A stretch of 64,000 bases of DNA, taken from assembly GCA_947396885.1 (NCBI GenBank), contig OX377202.1:61096034-61160033 (forward strand), given 5' to 3'. Below, in pieces: positions 1 to 12,400 of the stretch; positions within the stretch are counted from its first letter, which is position 1; the number at the start of each line of letters is the position of its first letter. The DNA is from Heligmosomoides polygyrus polygyrus (Eukaryota > Nematoda > Chromadorea > Rhabditida > Heligmosomidae). Position numbers and translations under genes: made by a program. The notes under the pieces were generated by a model that ran no database searches, had not been told where the DNA came from, and saw nothing but the letters and a program-made list of their open reading frames with translations.

Positions 1-480
1 ATGTCAAGAAACAGAGGAAAAATTAGGAACAGAAAAGCAACCGTACACTCTGAAGCTAGAATTGGTGGTAAAGTCGCCGGCTTTCTTCTTTTCTAGATCA
101 AGAACACAAAATTTCATGAACAAAGGGTTCCAGATAGGAAGCGCAAGAAGCGGCGTGGAGAGAACAAGATGTGTGTTTGTTCCATGAAGAACGTCGTCAT
201 AGGATCAGCAAGACGTAAAATCCATAAGCCATGTCTGAGCACATAGAATGCTGCTGGTGCCTAAGCAGACTAAGCCACCAATGATTGTCCTTAAAACTAC
301 CGATGTAGCACCACAAAATAATGACGTAGTACGAAGAAGACAGAATGAATCGGCATATTCTAGCCAGCTCAGCTATAGCGTGGCTCTTTGGTTCAAACAA
401 CTCTCGAGCAACATTCGTGGCTGGTTAACACATAAGCATCACACTATGGCTTTAGAAACTTGGGCGAGTCAATGCTTCTT

Positions 481-664
481 GCCCAACTGCCGATGTGCCT
501 TTGCACAAAGAACTTATTGTGGAAGGGCACCGCGCACTCCGATGAATACGCAAAGGACAGAGGAAACCCTATCGATTGATTTAAAGAACAGCTACAGCCT
601 GACTCATAGGGTGTTGAGCACTACAGTAGCCGGAAAGGATGTCGAGGACTTTAGGAGTAGATAT
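481..664 (+). repeat. Direct repeat, copy 1
   Basis: A 184-bp segment beginning GCCCAACTGC that recurs at 911-1094 with few substitutions (for example CGCGCACTCCGATG against CGCACACTCCGGTG). The 246 bp between the copies are unique. Possibly solo remnants or terminal repeats of a short unknown element. Confidence 0.75.
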
Positions 665-910
665 ACTCCCGGCCGATGCACCAGAGGCTCGCCAATTGTT
701 TTGCCACGCGGGTCTTGGGTGTAGATCAGAACCTCAAATTTGGGTAATTAAACTTTATTTAATACATTTACACATCTCTCCCACCATATGTATTGATATT
801 ACAAATAAATGCTGAGGAGTGTATATGGGCGATGAGCCCTTAGACGGTCAGGAAAGTGGTGTGACGTCGGACAGTCCGCTAGAGGTCCTCTCGGAGTGTG
901 AAGAGGCGGT

Positions 911-1094
911 GCCCAACTGCCGATGTGCCTTTGCACAAAGAACTTATTGTGGAAGGGCACCGCACACTCCGGTGAATAAGCAGAGGACAGAGGAAACCCT
1001 ATCGTTTGATCTAAGGAACAGCTACAGCCTGACTCATAGGGTGTTGAGCACTACCGTAGCCGGAAAGAATGTCGAGGGTTTAGGAGTCGATATA
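911..1094 (+). repeat. Direct repeat, copy 2
   Basis: Second copy of the 481-664 segment, offset 430 bp. It ends where the LINE fragment on the minus strand begins. Confidence 0.75.
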
Positions 1095-1505
1095 ATTTTG
1101 GAATTTTGAATGCCATAACGAGATCATTCGTTTTCTTCTGAGATGAAAACTGCATAAGCCAGACAACCGACGTCTTATAACTCCGTTTGGAATGAACTCA
1201 TAGCTCAACCCAGAACACCGCATAGCCAGTTTACGCGTGAAGTTGTTTTGGGCACTCTCGAGGAGATCAATGTCCTCCTTCCTATATGGAGAGAACACAG
1301 TTGTACCAGTTTCCAATAGAGGCCTTACATTTGTTTTGTAAGCTTTGAGAAGTACCATGAGATTGCGTGTGCGTAGAGCCTTGAACAGATTAAAAATACG
1401 ACTGAATGCGCTAGCAATTAGGGACTTATAGTGATTGTAGAAGGAGAGCTTGTTATCATACTTAAAACCCAAGTTAGAACTGGAATAGTCTACACAGCAG
1501 CCGCT
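1090..1505 (-). pseudogene. CR1/jockey-type LINE reverse transcriptase, C-terminal fragment
   Basis: Minus-strand translation contains 'LGFKYDNKLSFYNHYKSL', 'LLKAYKTNVRPLLETGTT' and 'LLESAQNNFTRKLAMRC', the thumb and post-YxDD region typical of CR1/jockey LINEs. No palm motifs remain, so it is a 3' fragment. Several other windows here (28285, 31875, 35900, 36935, 58810) carry related C-terminal pieces. Confidence 0.75.
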
Positions 1506-1554
1506 GGTCGAGGCAGAACGGGGTGCACAATAATAATACTGAGATTGGTGACGG

Positions 1555-1865
1555 ATTGGGCGCGTGTAGCGCAGTCGGAGAAGGCGCCGACTGTCGCCTG
1601 CACCCGATAGCCGGTTCCTGGTCGGGATTTCCCGCTGAGGCCAACCAAGCCTTCCATCGCTCCGGGGTCGGTGAATTGGTACCAGACTTGTCTGGGAATG
1701 ATAAAGCGCTGACTTGTTCATCGGCTGGCCACCGCAAGTCATTGTATGGCCAAATACGCATTCAACTCGCCTCCACGAGATCCCGTAGAAGTAGAATGCG
1801 TGGCGCATCCTAAAAGGGATTGAGCAACGCCGTTCTTTATCCTTATCCTTTTAACTGACGGATAA
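1555..1865 (+). mobile_element. SINE family 1, tRNA-headed, copy a
   Basis: Begins with a tRNA-like head (TAGCGCAGTCGG as A-box, GGTTCCTGGTC as weak B-box) and continues through 'CCAACCAAGCCTTCCATC' and 'GAATTGGTACCAGACTTGTC' to a pyrimidine-rich TTATCCTTATCC end. Related copies lie at 39598-39900, 58610-59590 (split), 62322-62640, and inverted at 62840-63030 and 63240-63480. Confidence 0.7.
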
Positions 1866-2601
1866 GCAAAATTTTGTGCGAACCTGTAATTGTTCGCTAC
1901 TATATCTGTTAATGCTCACTTGTCGACTCAAACAACTTTAGCGATAATAGGTTCTGAAGGACTTATCTGATATCTTCGCATTCGATAGATGATAGACAGA
2001 AATAGCACTGCAACTCGCTTCCGTTTACAATAAAAATAGCGTATCTTCATGGAAATTCGAAGCTAGACTGTCGGTCGCTAGCATTCTTGCCGTTGAACTT
2101 TCACACGGGCAGCTTGGGTGCACTACACCCTGGAATCCCTCTCGTTCCTTGGTTCTCAGCTCTTCGAGCTCGTTGAGCGCAGAACCCAGCTGCGGACTCC
2201 CTCTGAGCGACGAGAGCAGTTTTCAGACGAGCAGCTTCGATGCACCACATGCTGGAGACTTCCTTTGCTCGGAGTGCGCAGAACTAGGCAAAGGAGGGAC
2301 CTATGAAGACTCACCTATGAAGCAGCGTCACTCACTCTTGAGCCACCGATCCCCTTGGTGCATAGCCTATTGCCGCCTCTCCCAAATCTGTTATGGATGG
2401 TGGACTTTCTTGTAGTAGTATTCATTTCTGCCGTTCGGAGTTACGCCTGAGACACTTCCCTCGTGAATATATTGAAGAACTAATCACAAAAGCTATGTGT
2501 ATGAGCCCACACTAAGTCCTTTAGAAACTCCTGTAAATAATTTTTCGCAGCTCTTTGTACAGGCCACCGTGGTAAAATCATGTCATAGATTTGGTTTCTA
2601 G
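1866..2601. other. Presumed eat-3 intron sequence without recognised feature
   Basis: No exon recognised. Around 2149-2200 is a hairpin-prone stretch whose GAGCGCAGAACCCAG matches the arm of the perfect palindrome at 21333-21385, so a member of the same repeat may lie here. Confidence 0.35.
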
Positions 2602-4898
2602 GTCGTTCAACACATTGGTTGACATTCGTCTTAAGCACTGGGCTGACAAGGAGCTCCCACAGAGGAGCATTAACGTGAGTTCTCTTTGGGAAGCTTTAAT
2701 GACGCTTGTTGCTTGAGGTGCTGTGACCGAGACACGTTGTCAGTTTTTCCAAACCCTTATAAAATTGGTCTAAATAGCGCACGGGCGCGTCCTCATTGAA
2801 AAATATTTCAGTCGGGATGGGAGACGTTACGGGAAGTTTTCTGCAGACAGGTGAAGAATGATGCGGCTAGCCGAGGCGAACACGACAAGTTGTTCGACCC
2901 TCTCAAAGACGCCGTAATTCAGGAAGCGATGTCCGCCCACCATTGGGATAACAAGGCATTAGATTATCTCGTAAGGCTTTCTGTTTTGCTTATCTCGAAG
3001 TGAAGGACTGAGAACGTATTGCTATCTGGATCTGACTCTATAATGACCTGCTTCTGTAAATACTTTTTCCTAATCACTTTAGTACCACCTTCTTCATAAG
3101 GGAGGTTGCTATATTTGCAGAGAGTTATTCAACTTAATGCTATGGAAGATCGCGCAATACCTGACAGGAAGTCATGGGATTCGGCCTGCCAATTTATGGG
3201 CAAGGTAAGAACTTCTTATGCCAACGTTTTTTTCTATGAAATACCACTGTTCAGACCGCTGCAAATAGGCTGGCTATGGTGAATCAGCAGCTGAACGACG
3301 CGAGGGGCCCGGGATGGGTCTCTCGGTGGATCTTCTGGAAGACTCCGTCGGCAGATAACCACTTCGCTAGTGCCATTCAAGACGAGCTCACAAGCATGCT
3401 TGCGAATGAACCCGTAAGACATCCAGCGCAGTGTTTTTGTCACTGTATAACACTGTATAACATGATCTATTTGGAGGAGCACAAGCAGTCGTTGACCGAT
3501 GAAGATATCCTGGTTGTTAGACGTAATCTTGAGACGAAAGGCGTTATAGAGGTGCCGACGGAAACAATTCGACGACAGTGGAATCTCATGTATAAAAAGC
3601 ATTTCTTAGAGAAAACTATCCAGGTTAGTGTCATGTTTCTTTTTTCGTGCATCCTCGTCATTGAAGACCACTGGCTATGGCAACCTCTTTCTAGAATAGT
3701 CGTGACTGTCAGTCGTTATACCAGCATTATCGCCAAGGATTCAACGAAACTGACATCGATTGCCAAGCTGTAGTTTTGTTTTATAGGTACGTGGTATCTC
3801 TATCATTTAACATTACATACTCCAGCACCTCAAATAAAAAGATTAAGGGACAACAATAAAAATAAACGACTAAAATAACAGGAAATAGAATTAGGCATGT
3901 TCTAAATGGAAGGGTCCAGGTAGGCTCCATTGTCCCCGAGCAGGTAATGATTAGCAGTGGCTTTGAACTTGCTAAAGTTTTCTGAAAGCCGTTCCTTTTT
4001 GACAATTTTAACGAACCCCAAAGCTTGCGAAAAGATGCATCATGAGTGTGGTTCGTGGACTGCATAGAGAGGCTTAGTCTAAAGCTTTTCCTCTACTGAA
4101 AAGAGGCATTGACTTAAGAATTTGTTATATGTTATAAAAAATTGCCAAAGAGAACTTTGTAAACTAGAAACAAATCTCTATGTGGTGAGATTGGTGCTGT
4201 ATTATATTGCCTCATAGAAGCACTCTCATTCAGGATTCAACGAATGGTCAAGCTTACGTGTAATGCCCTTCGTCAGCAAATAACTAATACCGAACAGCGA
4301 ATGCTTGAAAAAGAAGTGAAGGTAATGTTTAGGATTCATTGCGAAATACTGCGGTTCTATACCTCGTGATGAGATTTCGAGGCTCCTTTTCCAGCTCATT
4401 GAAAACGTTTGCGAATCTCTTGTGTATAGTAATGGATTGCTTCTGACAGCAAGCTTAATAAAAAACGAGGATGGCTTGAGGCATTTTGGGTTGAAGGTGG
4501 CCTTCAGGACTTTGGACTGCCTTGCTATTTTTGTTGATTATTGAGGCTGTGCGAGTTTTTATTTCCATCATTTGTCGTTTCGAATTTGACGGCGAGACAT
4601 CCTGCTGCGGTTGTGTTTTTCATCTGGGAGGGAGGGATCCGAAGATGAAGGTTGATTTCTTTTGTTTCTTCAATTGTTCCTTAATTCCAGGATGTGCTAG
4701 ATGACTGGTCTCAGGAGACAGAAAAGAAGCAACAATATCTTACCGGTCGGAGAGTAGATCTTGCCGAAGAGCTTAGTACGTTTTGCAGTACGTAATGGTA
4801 CCGTTTATAGAGTCGAAAGTGCTAGTGTTTTAGAACAAGTACGTCGAATACAGGAGAAGCTCGAGGAATTTATGGTGCAGCTTCAGCGGGAGAAATAG
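2602..4898 (+). CDS. eat-3: OPA1-like mitochondrial dynamin GTPase, C-terminal part
   Basis: This is the C-terminal part of the inner-membrane dynamin that fuses mitochondrial inner membranes and shapes cristae. Modelled exons: 2602-2674, 2812-2970, 3121-3204, 3255-3413, 3477-3623, 3695-3786, 4234-4321, 4691-4775 and 4834-4898 (TAG). From exon 2 on, all junctions are GT-AG and every phase closes. Recognisable OPA1 stretches are 'FNTLVDIRLKHWADKELP', 'WETLREVF', 'RVIQLNAMEDRAIPD', 'VVRRNLETKG', 'RIQRMVKLTCNALRQQ', and a GED-like coiled-coil tail 'QVRRIQEKLEEF' ending in REK. The GTPase domain, targeting sequence and membrane anchor must lie left of the window; I found no upstream exon in 1-2601. 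The exact acceptor at 3477 is the weakest junction. AATAAA lies 234 bp after the stop. OPA1 identity is homology from memory; the eat-3 symbol rests on orthology and synteny. Confidence 0.9.
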
Positions 4899-5131
4899 AG
4901 AATTAGGCCATTCTGCTGTGATTTATTAGTGCTATTAGCATTCAATAGGCGTACCAGAGTCGGTGCCATTCTGTGCTGCAGTTGTAATGCACTTAATATT
5001 GCTTCTGTAAGGAGTTTAAACTGTGTTCGTTGCTTCATTCTTGCATCGTTTTTAAAAAGTGTCCTCGATTGTTTCGTCTTGTCGAGACTGCGTTAACGCG
5101 CTATACTTCTAGCATATGTAGTACTTCTAGA

Positions 5132-5137
5132 AATAAA
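5132..5137 (+). terminator. poly(A) signal of the eat-3-like gene
   Basis: Canonical AATAAA 234 bp downstream of the eat-3-like stop and only 31 bp before the ATG of the next gene. Such tight spacing suggests 3' end formation coupled to trans-splicing of the downstream message. Confidence 0.55.
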
Positions 5138-5167
5138 GAAGGTGATCGCTAAGCTGCGTTTTAGAAA

Positions 5168-6130
5168 ATGTCGATTAACACTGCAAACACGCCGGATGGA
5201 AGAGGTGTTTTGATTTACAACGGCGAGGTCATACTTGTCTTTGGACAAGGGGTTGTGATGACGGTTGGAAAGAACAACAATGAGGTTGGTTACTCTTGTC
5301 GTTAACGATGTGGTGGCTCTCAGCTGTTCCTTTGCAGAACTTTGATGGCAAGTTCAGTGGGTCTGTATATCTCACGTCGCATCGAGTGATATTCATGCCT
5401 GACCACGGGAAATCGTTTCAGTCGTTTGAAATGCCGTTCTCATGCATGCAAGACGTACATCTGGAGCAGCCAATTTTCGGTCTGTTCGTCCTTGCTCGTA
5501 AGAGGAGGAAAGTGTTTATGCATTGCGCACGATAGTGGAGGAGGCGTCATGAAACGAATGCATTTAGGAGCGAATTACCTGAAAGGCGTAGCTTTGGCTA
5601 TGCCGGGCTCCCAACTCAGTGGTGAAATTCCCTGGCGTCTGACGTTCAACAAAGGTGGCTGCATCGACTTCGGACGCTGCCTTCTCGAGGCTGTTGATAG
5701 AGCAGAAAGGTAGGCTCTTGTAGCACAGCGTTGACTAATTGTGGGAAGTAAGTATAGTGAGCAATTCCACAGGTTCCGCCCCACAGCTGCACCCCCGGCC
5801 TACGCACCACCTTGCGGTGACTTTTACGCTGCTCCTCCGGACTACTATGCACCTTCTCCAGATGGTAGAGCATTACAGAATCTGGACAACTTTGACGTAT
5901 TGAGAACGGGAGGAGACAACGGTGATTTAGGATATCACGGCCTGCGACCTCCCACGCAAGCGTTTCCGGATCGTCCTCAGACGAACTCTGTATTCATGTG
6001 CGAAGCCCCTCCTCCTTATCCTGGCATCGGCCCAGACCGTCCACCTATGCCCACTGAACAACTTCACCGCGCAGGAACTACGGCAAATTCGTCAGACTCC
6101 GGCAGCGAAGGACTACGCAAAAGACACTAA
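5168..6130 (+). CDS. WW-domain-binding protein 2 (WBP2)-like, GRAM domain and PPxY motifs
   Basis: Complete gene of four exons, 252 aa: 5168-5284, 5338-5479, 5568-5709, 5773-6130, all GT-AG with introns of 53-88 bp. WBP2 proteins are adaptors and transcriptional coactivators that bind WW-domain partners such as YAP and Nedd4-type ligases. Residues about 15-130 form a GRAM/PH-like domain: 'GSVYLTSHRVIF', then 'QPIFGANYLKG' and 'LTFNKGGCIDFG', which align with the WBP2 pattern. The tail is proline-rich, with PPAY near residue 139, PPDY near 150 and PPPY near 214, all in the last exon. The ATG at 5168 is the first in frame with the conserved block. It follows the eat-3-like gene by 269 bp and precedes eif-3.F by 339 bp in the same direction, which suggests an operon. 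Function is inferred from the family. Confidence 0.88.
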
Positions 6131-6199
6131 CGTTTCATAAGACGCATCCTGGTATATTCATCAGTTCATGCGTGCATTAACGTTTTTTCCTTGTCTCAC

Positions 6200-6205
6200 A
6201 ATAAA
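6200..6205 (+). terminator. candidate poly(A) signal of the WBP2-like gene (proximal)
   Basis: AATAAA 69 bp after the WBP2-like stop. A second AATAAA lies at 6364-6369, about 100 bp before the eif-3.F ATG; the latter spacing matches the usual nematode intercistronic distance. Confidence 0.4.
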
Positions 6206-6469
6206 TCTTCACTTTACTGCTAGAGCTAACCCTTCGTATAGAAGTTGTGACATATTTTTGTTTTCTCTCTCTTTTACCTGTGATCAAATTCGGTTAAGAA
6301 TTGGTTGTATTGCGTCCCGAGGTTCTATTCACTATGGCAATTGTACATTCTCGTCAGCTCTGCAATAAAGATCTACGGCCTCGCATGTCCGCTACTCAAA
6401 AGGGTGTTTCTACCTGTTGTATTTCCGCGTTGAGAGCCCCTGATTCAGTTTTCTACTTGCTACTTTAAG

Positions 6470-9400
6470 ATGGCGTCGAATTTGACGGTGAAAGTGCATC
6501 CGGTCGTGTACATGACGATCGTAGACTCGTACCTCCGTCGACAGCGTCCAACAAAAGCTGGGCAGCCTGCCAATGACAAAGCGATGGGAACTCTTATGGG
6601 TTTTTACGAGAAGGACGCCGTGCAGGTAACGCGGAATGCTTATGTTTCCACAATTAGGAAGACTGCCGTCCGGTACTAAGCGGGCTGGTGCCCGCTGTAT
6701 ACCGGCAAAGTATCATACAACGGGTAAGTTCGATCAGCCATATCCCGGAGTTCCTTACCTTGCCTGTTCCTCCTTAGTTCAACAGTTTACTCCCGCTCGT
6801 TTCGAAGAAACAGAGTTCTATTCTACTCTGACGTTTGATGTCGTCCTTATCAGGCTTTGTTATTGTTTCTCCAGTTTTATGTCTACGTCAATTTATCTGA
6901 TTCATGCGGTCTGCGTCTCTTCTCGCCTGCATATTTTTCCTGTGCAGTTACCTCCCTTACATCTTAGTTTGTTTCGAGGAATGTAATTCATTTTCCAAGA
7001 TAGCTTTCCTTATACGTGTTTAGATTGATTTTTTAGGTCACAAACTGCTTTGCAATTCCGTTCAGTGAATTGCGCGATGACCTCGAAATTGATGACTCCT
7101 TCAATCAGCAGATGATTCAGATGCTTAAGAGGGCAGCACCAACTGAACAGCCTGTGGGATGGTACGAATATTTTTATGTTGGCAATTATTCTTTTTAACT
7201 CATTGTCGAGTACAGATTTGAGCTCCAGTGGGGCAGTTGTGTTGCTTAAGCTCCAAGCAACTTATTTGGCTATGTTAGTATACAGGAAACACTTGGTTGA
7301 GCTCATAAATAATAATAGAATTTGGCCAGTTAATTGACTCTGACGTACCTGTACTGAGTAATTCGCTTAAATCCGTTGTTAATGTTCACTGCACTCTATG
7401 TGATGTGCGCAACAGGTTTCTTGCAGAAAATCGCTTCTTATCAAATGCAATAATCCAATGTTAGAGAATTTTCCTTGTTATGCGTGGAATATTGTATAGT
7501 AAAATTTGTGACAAAGTGACATATTAGTCACTTGCTAACACTTTGCCCAATAATTTTTAATTTCTATCTATTACACGTTATGGGAAAGGCATCTCTTCAC
7601 CTCAAAAGGTTACAATTCTACTCGGCAATACCGACAACTAGTGGACGAGTTGTTCTCGTACGAAGCTTGTAATCAAATGTTTTCGTGTATTCTTGTGATA
7701 GTCTCCTATCTAACAAGGGAGGTCAATGAACGTCCCGGTGGCATTTTTAAAAGTGACCTATTGAAGGTTGTAGGGGATTGTATGAGAAGCACCGCAGTGC
7801 TTTTCAAATTTCCTGCGGACATCTGGGTAGGTCAAAAATTGCAAAAAACCGTTTCACTTCAGTGCGGGCCGATAAAGCAAAACTGACGACTGGAACTGCC
7901 ATGTCGTGGTTAGAATCTAACCTGCAAAAGGTTTGGGGCCGGAACAGTAGCGTAATTACAGCGATTTCACAATTTGCTTGTTAGCGGTACAGTGACCGAT
8001 GTGGAACATTGAGGTGCGTCGCTCACCATCAACGGCTCAGCGACTGGATGGCCGAGTGGTTATGGGGGGCGAGCTCGCGGGGAAAGTGTCGGGGGTTCGG
8101 ATCCGGAGGTGCTGCCCCTGCATTGATGGTCTTGCTCCGTCCATTTTTGTCGATATAAAGTGTATCTTGACCACGGTAGTGTACCATACTGACATTATAA
8201 CTTTATTTTAACCTGGATGATACGATGTAAACACAAAAATAACACCCAAAGCAACAGCGTTCATAGTACATAATTTGATTGGCCATTGAGGAGGAGAAGG
8301 CGACTTTTCTTTGCCTGCAAGATAGATAACTTCAGAACTCCAAAGATCGAGGAAAATTATTATTTTATTTAGTTGTGCTGCTGCGGTGACAGGGGGTAGG
8401 AAATCGGTTTATTGGAGCGAGAGAACGAAGCAAATGAATACCAAAGTAGCCTGCGGCAGTCTTATATAGGGGGCGGCTTATCAGATCGGCTAACCTGATC
8501 AACCGCGATCATAAACTGCTGCCCTATCATCAGCGACAACGGGCAACAACAGGTAGCAACAGGGGTTAAAACAATACTATCGTCTACACGCCCCTCCTCG
8601 GAGGAGCCAGGCTCCGACGGCTACTTCTTCTTGAACTGCTTGCCATGCTGCTTCATGTACGGGGCGTAGCGGTCGCGTTCTCGTTTGGCATCGCGGAGAT
8701 GCGGCCTCGTCGGTTTCTTCTTCTTCGGGTTGGGAGGCGGAGGAGTCGATTGACGTCGAGTAGAGCCGGTGTCTGCGTTGTCAGCGGGGTGGTCGTCTTC
8801 TTCGCGTTTGGTCCTTTTCTTCGGGAAGAATATAGGCAGTGTAATAGTGCTCATCGCGAACTTCCGCACCTGATTCAAGAACACTGCGACCTGCCAAGGA
8901 TGGAATTTGCAGTCACCATTTCTTGGGCTGGTACCGAGACTGGTACATGGTTGGCCCAATGGTACGGTGTTCTTTATGGTTCCGTATGCGTCGACTACTC
9001 TAGCATCGAAACCACGAGCCAGTCCGGTTAGGACTTCCACGACTTCGGCACATACTTCCTTAGTTTCGTGCCATGTCTCACTACGCCTTTCCTCATAAGG
9101 AGGAGGATACATGTCAAGTGTGCCGCCGCACTGCAAGTGTCGCTTGAGCGCACGCATGAGATGGCTGATATGGTGGCTGGACGGCATGACATCTGGCCAC
9201 ACCAACACGATGGCGGCTGTAATCGGGCACTGGTTAAGTTGGTAGGCTAGTCCATCCAGCGTGGTGTAGACCATAACTTTGGCCTTGTCGGTCTCCTCTA
9301 AATCCTTCTCAGCTCGCAGGAAGGCCAGCGGTAGAGAAATTATTGTCGGGTTCGCCGGAGAATCGTCGTAGTCCCGCGGGATCTGATCGAGGCCCTCCAC

Positions 9401-12400
9401 AGCCTAGGCGTAGTAAGACTCAATATTATATCCAGGGAAGGACGGAAACAAGGCTGGATGCACGATCCGTTTGCCAGCTGCTGCCCGGAGAGCGGAGTTG
9501 AACTTGTAGCAACTCGCCCGGTGTGCAGCGATCGCGTGCGCCAATCCAAGAATGGTGAGGTGTTTTGAATCCTTGACCATGAGCTCCTCTTCCTTGCGTC
9601 GGTCACCCCAGAAAGGGTCCAGCACGATAGATGCAACGTTCGCCAGTTCGAACGTGTTGTTGACTGGCTTCGATCGAGCGAGATCGGAACGAAGACTCGG
9701 AAGAGCTGTCTGCGCCTTGGTCTTGAAAATGCTGCAGTCGCACGGATACAGCAGGTGTAACGGGTCCTCATTCGGTAGTCCAATGTCGACTCTGAAACAA
9801 ACCGTTTTACATTGGATCCCGTTGCACTTTTTGGTCTGCCTCTTTTCCTTCGTTGCCTAAGAGTGTGCACTGGCTTGTCATCTATGCACGGAGGCAGCCT
9901 TTTCAGTAAATCGATTTGCACCTTTAGCGATTCGTCATTACCGTCGATTGATATTGATATTGATATTTATTACATGTTACCACCACATGTGTGACTAATA
10001 AGGAGAAAAATTGCGTAAAAATTGCGTGATTGGCGATATCAATGCACTATTCTCACTAAGGCTAACAATTTTGAATGGTCCGTTCCATTCATTTGATAAC
10101 TTAGGGTGGGTGGAACTCGATTTCTTCATGGGGACGATTTCTTTCCCCCACAGAGAAAGGTCGCTCCGAGACCTTGTTTCGCCTGTCATAATAGCGCTTT
10201 CCGCGGTAGCGAGCGATATCATTCTGTGCTTGGGCGCATTTAGCGATAACCGCAGTGCTTGAGCTTTCGTAATTACTGCTCTTGCACTGGTTATTTCTGC
10301 GCTTTAAGCTGGTGTTGTGTCTCGGCATCTCACCTGAATTCGTTTTGGGGGCATCGGATACGTGACGATGCTTCCTATGGGGGATGACTTGGTTGGATTT
10401 CCCTTTTTCCTTTTTCTGTAACACCATATCCAACTTGTGAAGTGCATTTGTGCCCAGAATTACGATGTCGTCTTCTGACTTTCTCACAAACATAGCTACC
10501 CTCTGCGGAGAAGCACCGTGCCTTGTCACTGTGGCTACGACTGCACCGAGGAACTTCATCTCGTTTCCTAAAGCGTCGTAGGCCGGTTCTTTACTGGCAG
10601 CTTTGATTTCCTCCACATCAGTGTCGAGGTCGAATCCCGATTCTTGGGCCTCGAGCTAAATTTTAAGGGGTAATATGCTAATCTATGAGCCCGTGTAGAA
10701 CAAAGCTTTTTTGGACAACCCTAAGAGCGAAACCTTACCAATTGTTTGTTTGCCAATCAGTTGATCTTTCGAGTTTGGTCGGTTGGGCCTGGCCCGAATG
10801 CCTCCACAATTCCAACGATTTAGCGTTGCTGTGAAGCTTCGCTTCTGACTGTTTTCGTCTTTGCGACCCTTTGACTTGTAGCCAAATCCGGCTGTATGGG
10901 AAGCCTGTGATCCATTGTTTTGCGTGGGGCGATTCCTTGTTGCTTGTGTGCAATCTCTTGAAAAATGTCCCTTTTCTCTGCAGAAAGAGCAGTAGCCCTC
11001 AACGGGTTGGTTTGCCCTTGATCGCTGAGGTAATGGACGGTTTTGATTTTTCTCAGCGTGAGTGTCTGGGTTTTGATACCTCTCGGCGCGACTGTCTGAT
11101 TCGCTGGAAGTGCCGTATTCGCCGTAACTACGGAAATTTAGTGAAGCCCGGATAGCACGCGCGACTTTTCGGCTTCTCTCAATAGATTGCGCCATACCTT
11201 TGAGTTTCTCGTAGGCTTCGTTCTGATGGGTCTGTTCCATCACCGCAAACAGCTGGACGTACTCATCCCAATCAGTGAGTTGCGCAATCAATTCCCCAGC
11301 ACGTATCATAGACAGTTCTTTCTCGCTTGCGTCTGGGTATACACAACGAGTGAGCTCTTCTAGTTCTACAAATACTCAGTTATCGTGGAACGCTTCTTTA
11401 GCCGCTTGAGTTTTATGTAAGCCTCGGTGCGAGCTGCTGAATCTGACTGCCCGATTTTTGCTCGAAAGGCTTCTACGAAGCACGAGAAACTGCCTTCTTT
11501 AAGTGCCAGCGGGAGGGTTTCCAGCACCGCTTTAGGATGTCCCTGAATTTTTGAGGAGAGCAGGTGGATGAGCATGCTGTCCGGAAGGCCTAATCTACCG
11601 TATTTCATCAAGAAGGACGTTATAAATTGTTCTAGTCCTTTCCCTTGTGGGTGAGAAAAAGGCTGAACCTCCGGTAATGCCATTGCCGCTAAAGCTGCAC
11701 TTACATTTGCTTCCAGTTCTGTTTTAGGTGACAAGCAAATCTGCTCACCTTGGTGGCTCTGCAGCTTCTGATCCGTCAGCAGCTTTGAGGTGTTTAGCTC
11801 TCTGCAGCTCTGAAATGGATCATATCTTGCGTACTCCCTGAACTGCTGCGAAAACGCTGTTCCTGATTTACTTCCACGCTCTATCTCTTTAGAAAACGAT
11901 GACCCGCCTTGTTGTGCACGTTCGGGATCAAACCGTGCCAGCTCAGTTGTCAGTGGAGTCTTGCTCTCGCGGACCGCACGCATGACCGTCCTGAAGTCGG
12001 TGGAGTCTTCGCCTAGCTCCATTGGCTGGTTCTTCTGAAACAATAGACTGTATTCATTCTTTATTGGATCTTCGTTCGAACAAAAATGTTGTCTGGATGC
12101 AGCTGTATTGGGCATTGGTGTTCCCCACGGGTCGACTTTCGAGAGTCTCAACCGCTGCTCTACTGCGCCAAGAACTTCTGTTGATGGCACATTCAACATT
12201 TTTGCCAGTTTACGCATGCACCAGTCATGACTTGCTTGTTTATAGAACTCTTTTTGTTTGTTTGTGAGTTCCTCCCAATTGAGTTTATCGAGTTCCAAAA
12301 GGTTGGCTACAAACTCTTCTACTCTTTTGAGCTGTGTGGTGATGACCCCGAAACTGCTATCCCTAACTTCGTGAAGCTTTTGGGAGACCTCTGTTCGATT

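Noticed and set aside
1474..1813. ORFs on both strands of the SINE family 1 copy
   Set aside because: They lie inside a repeat whose other copies do not keep the frames.
8645..9250. Plus-strand ORFs at 8645-9031 and 9068-9250
   Set aside because: They are antisense shadows of the retrotransposon's third ORF.
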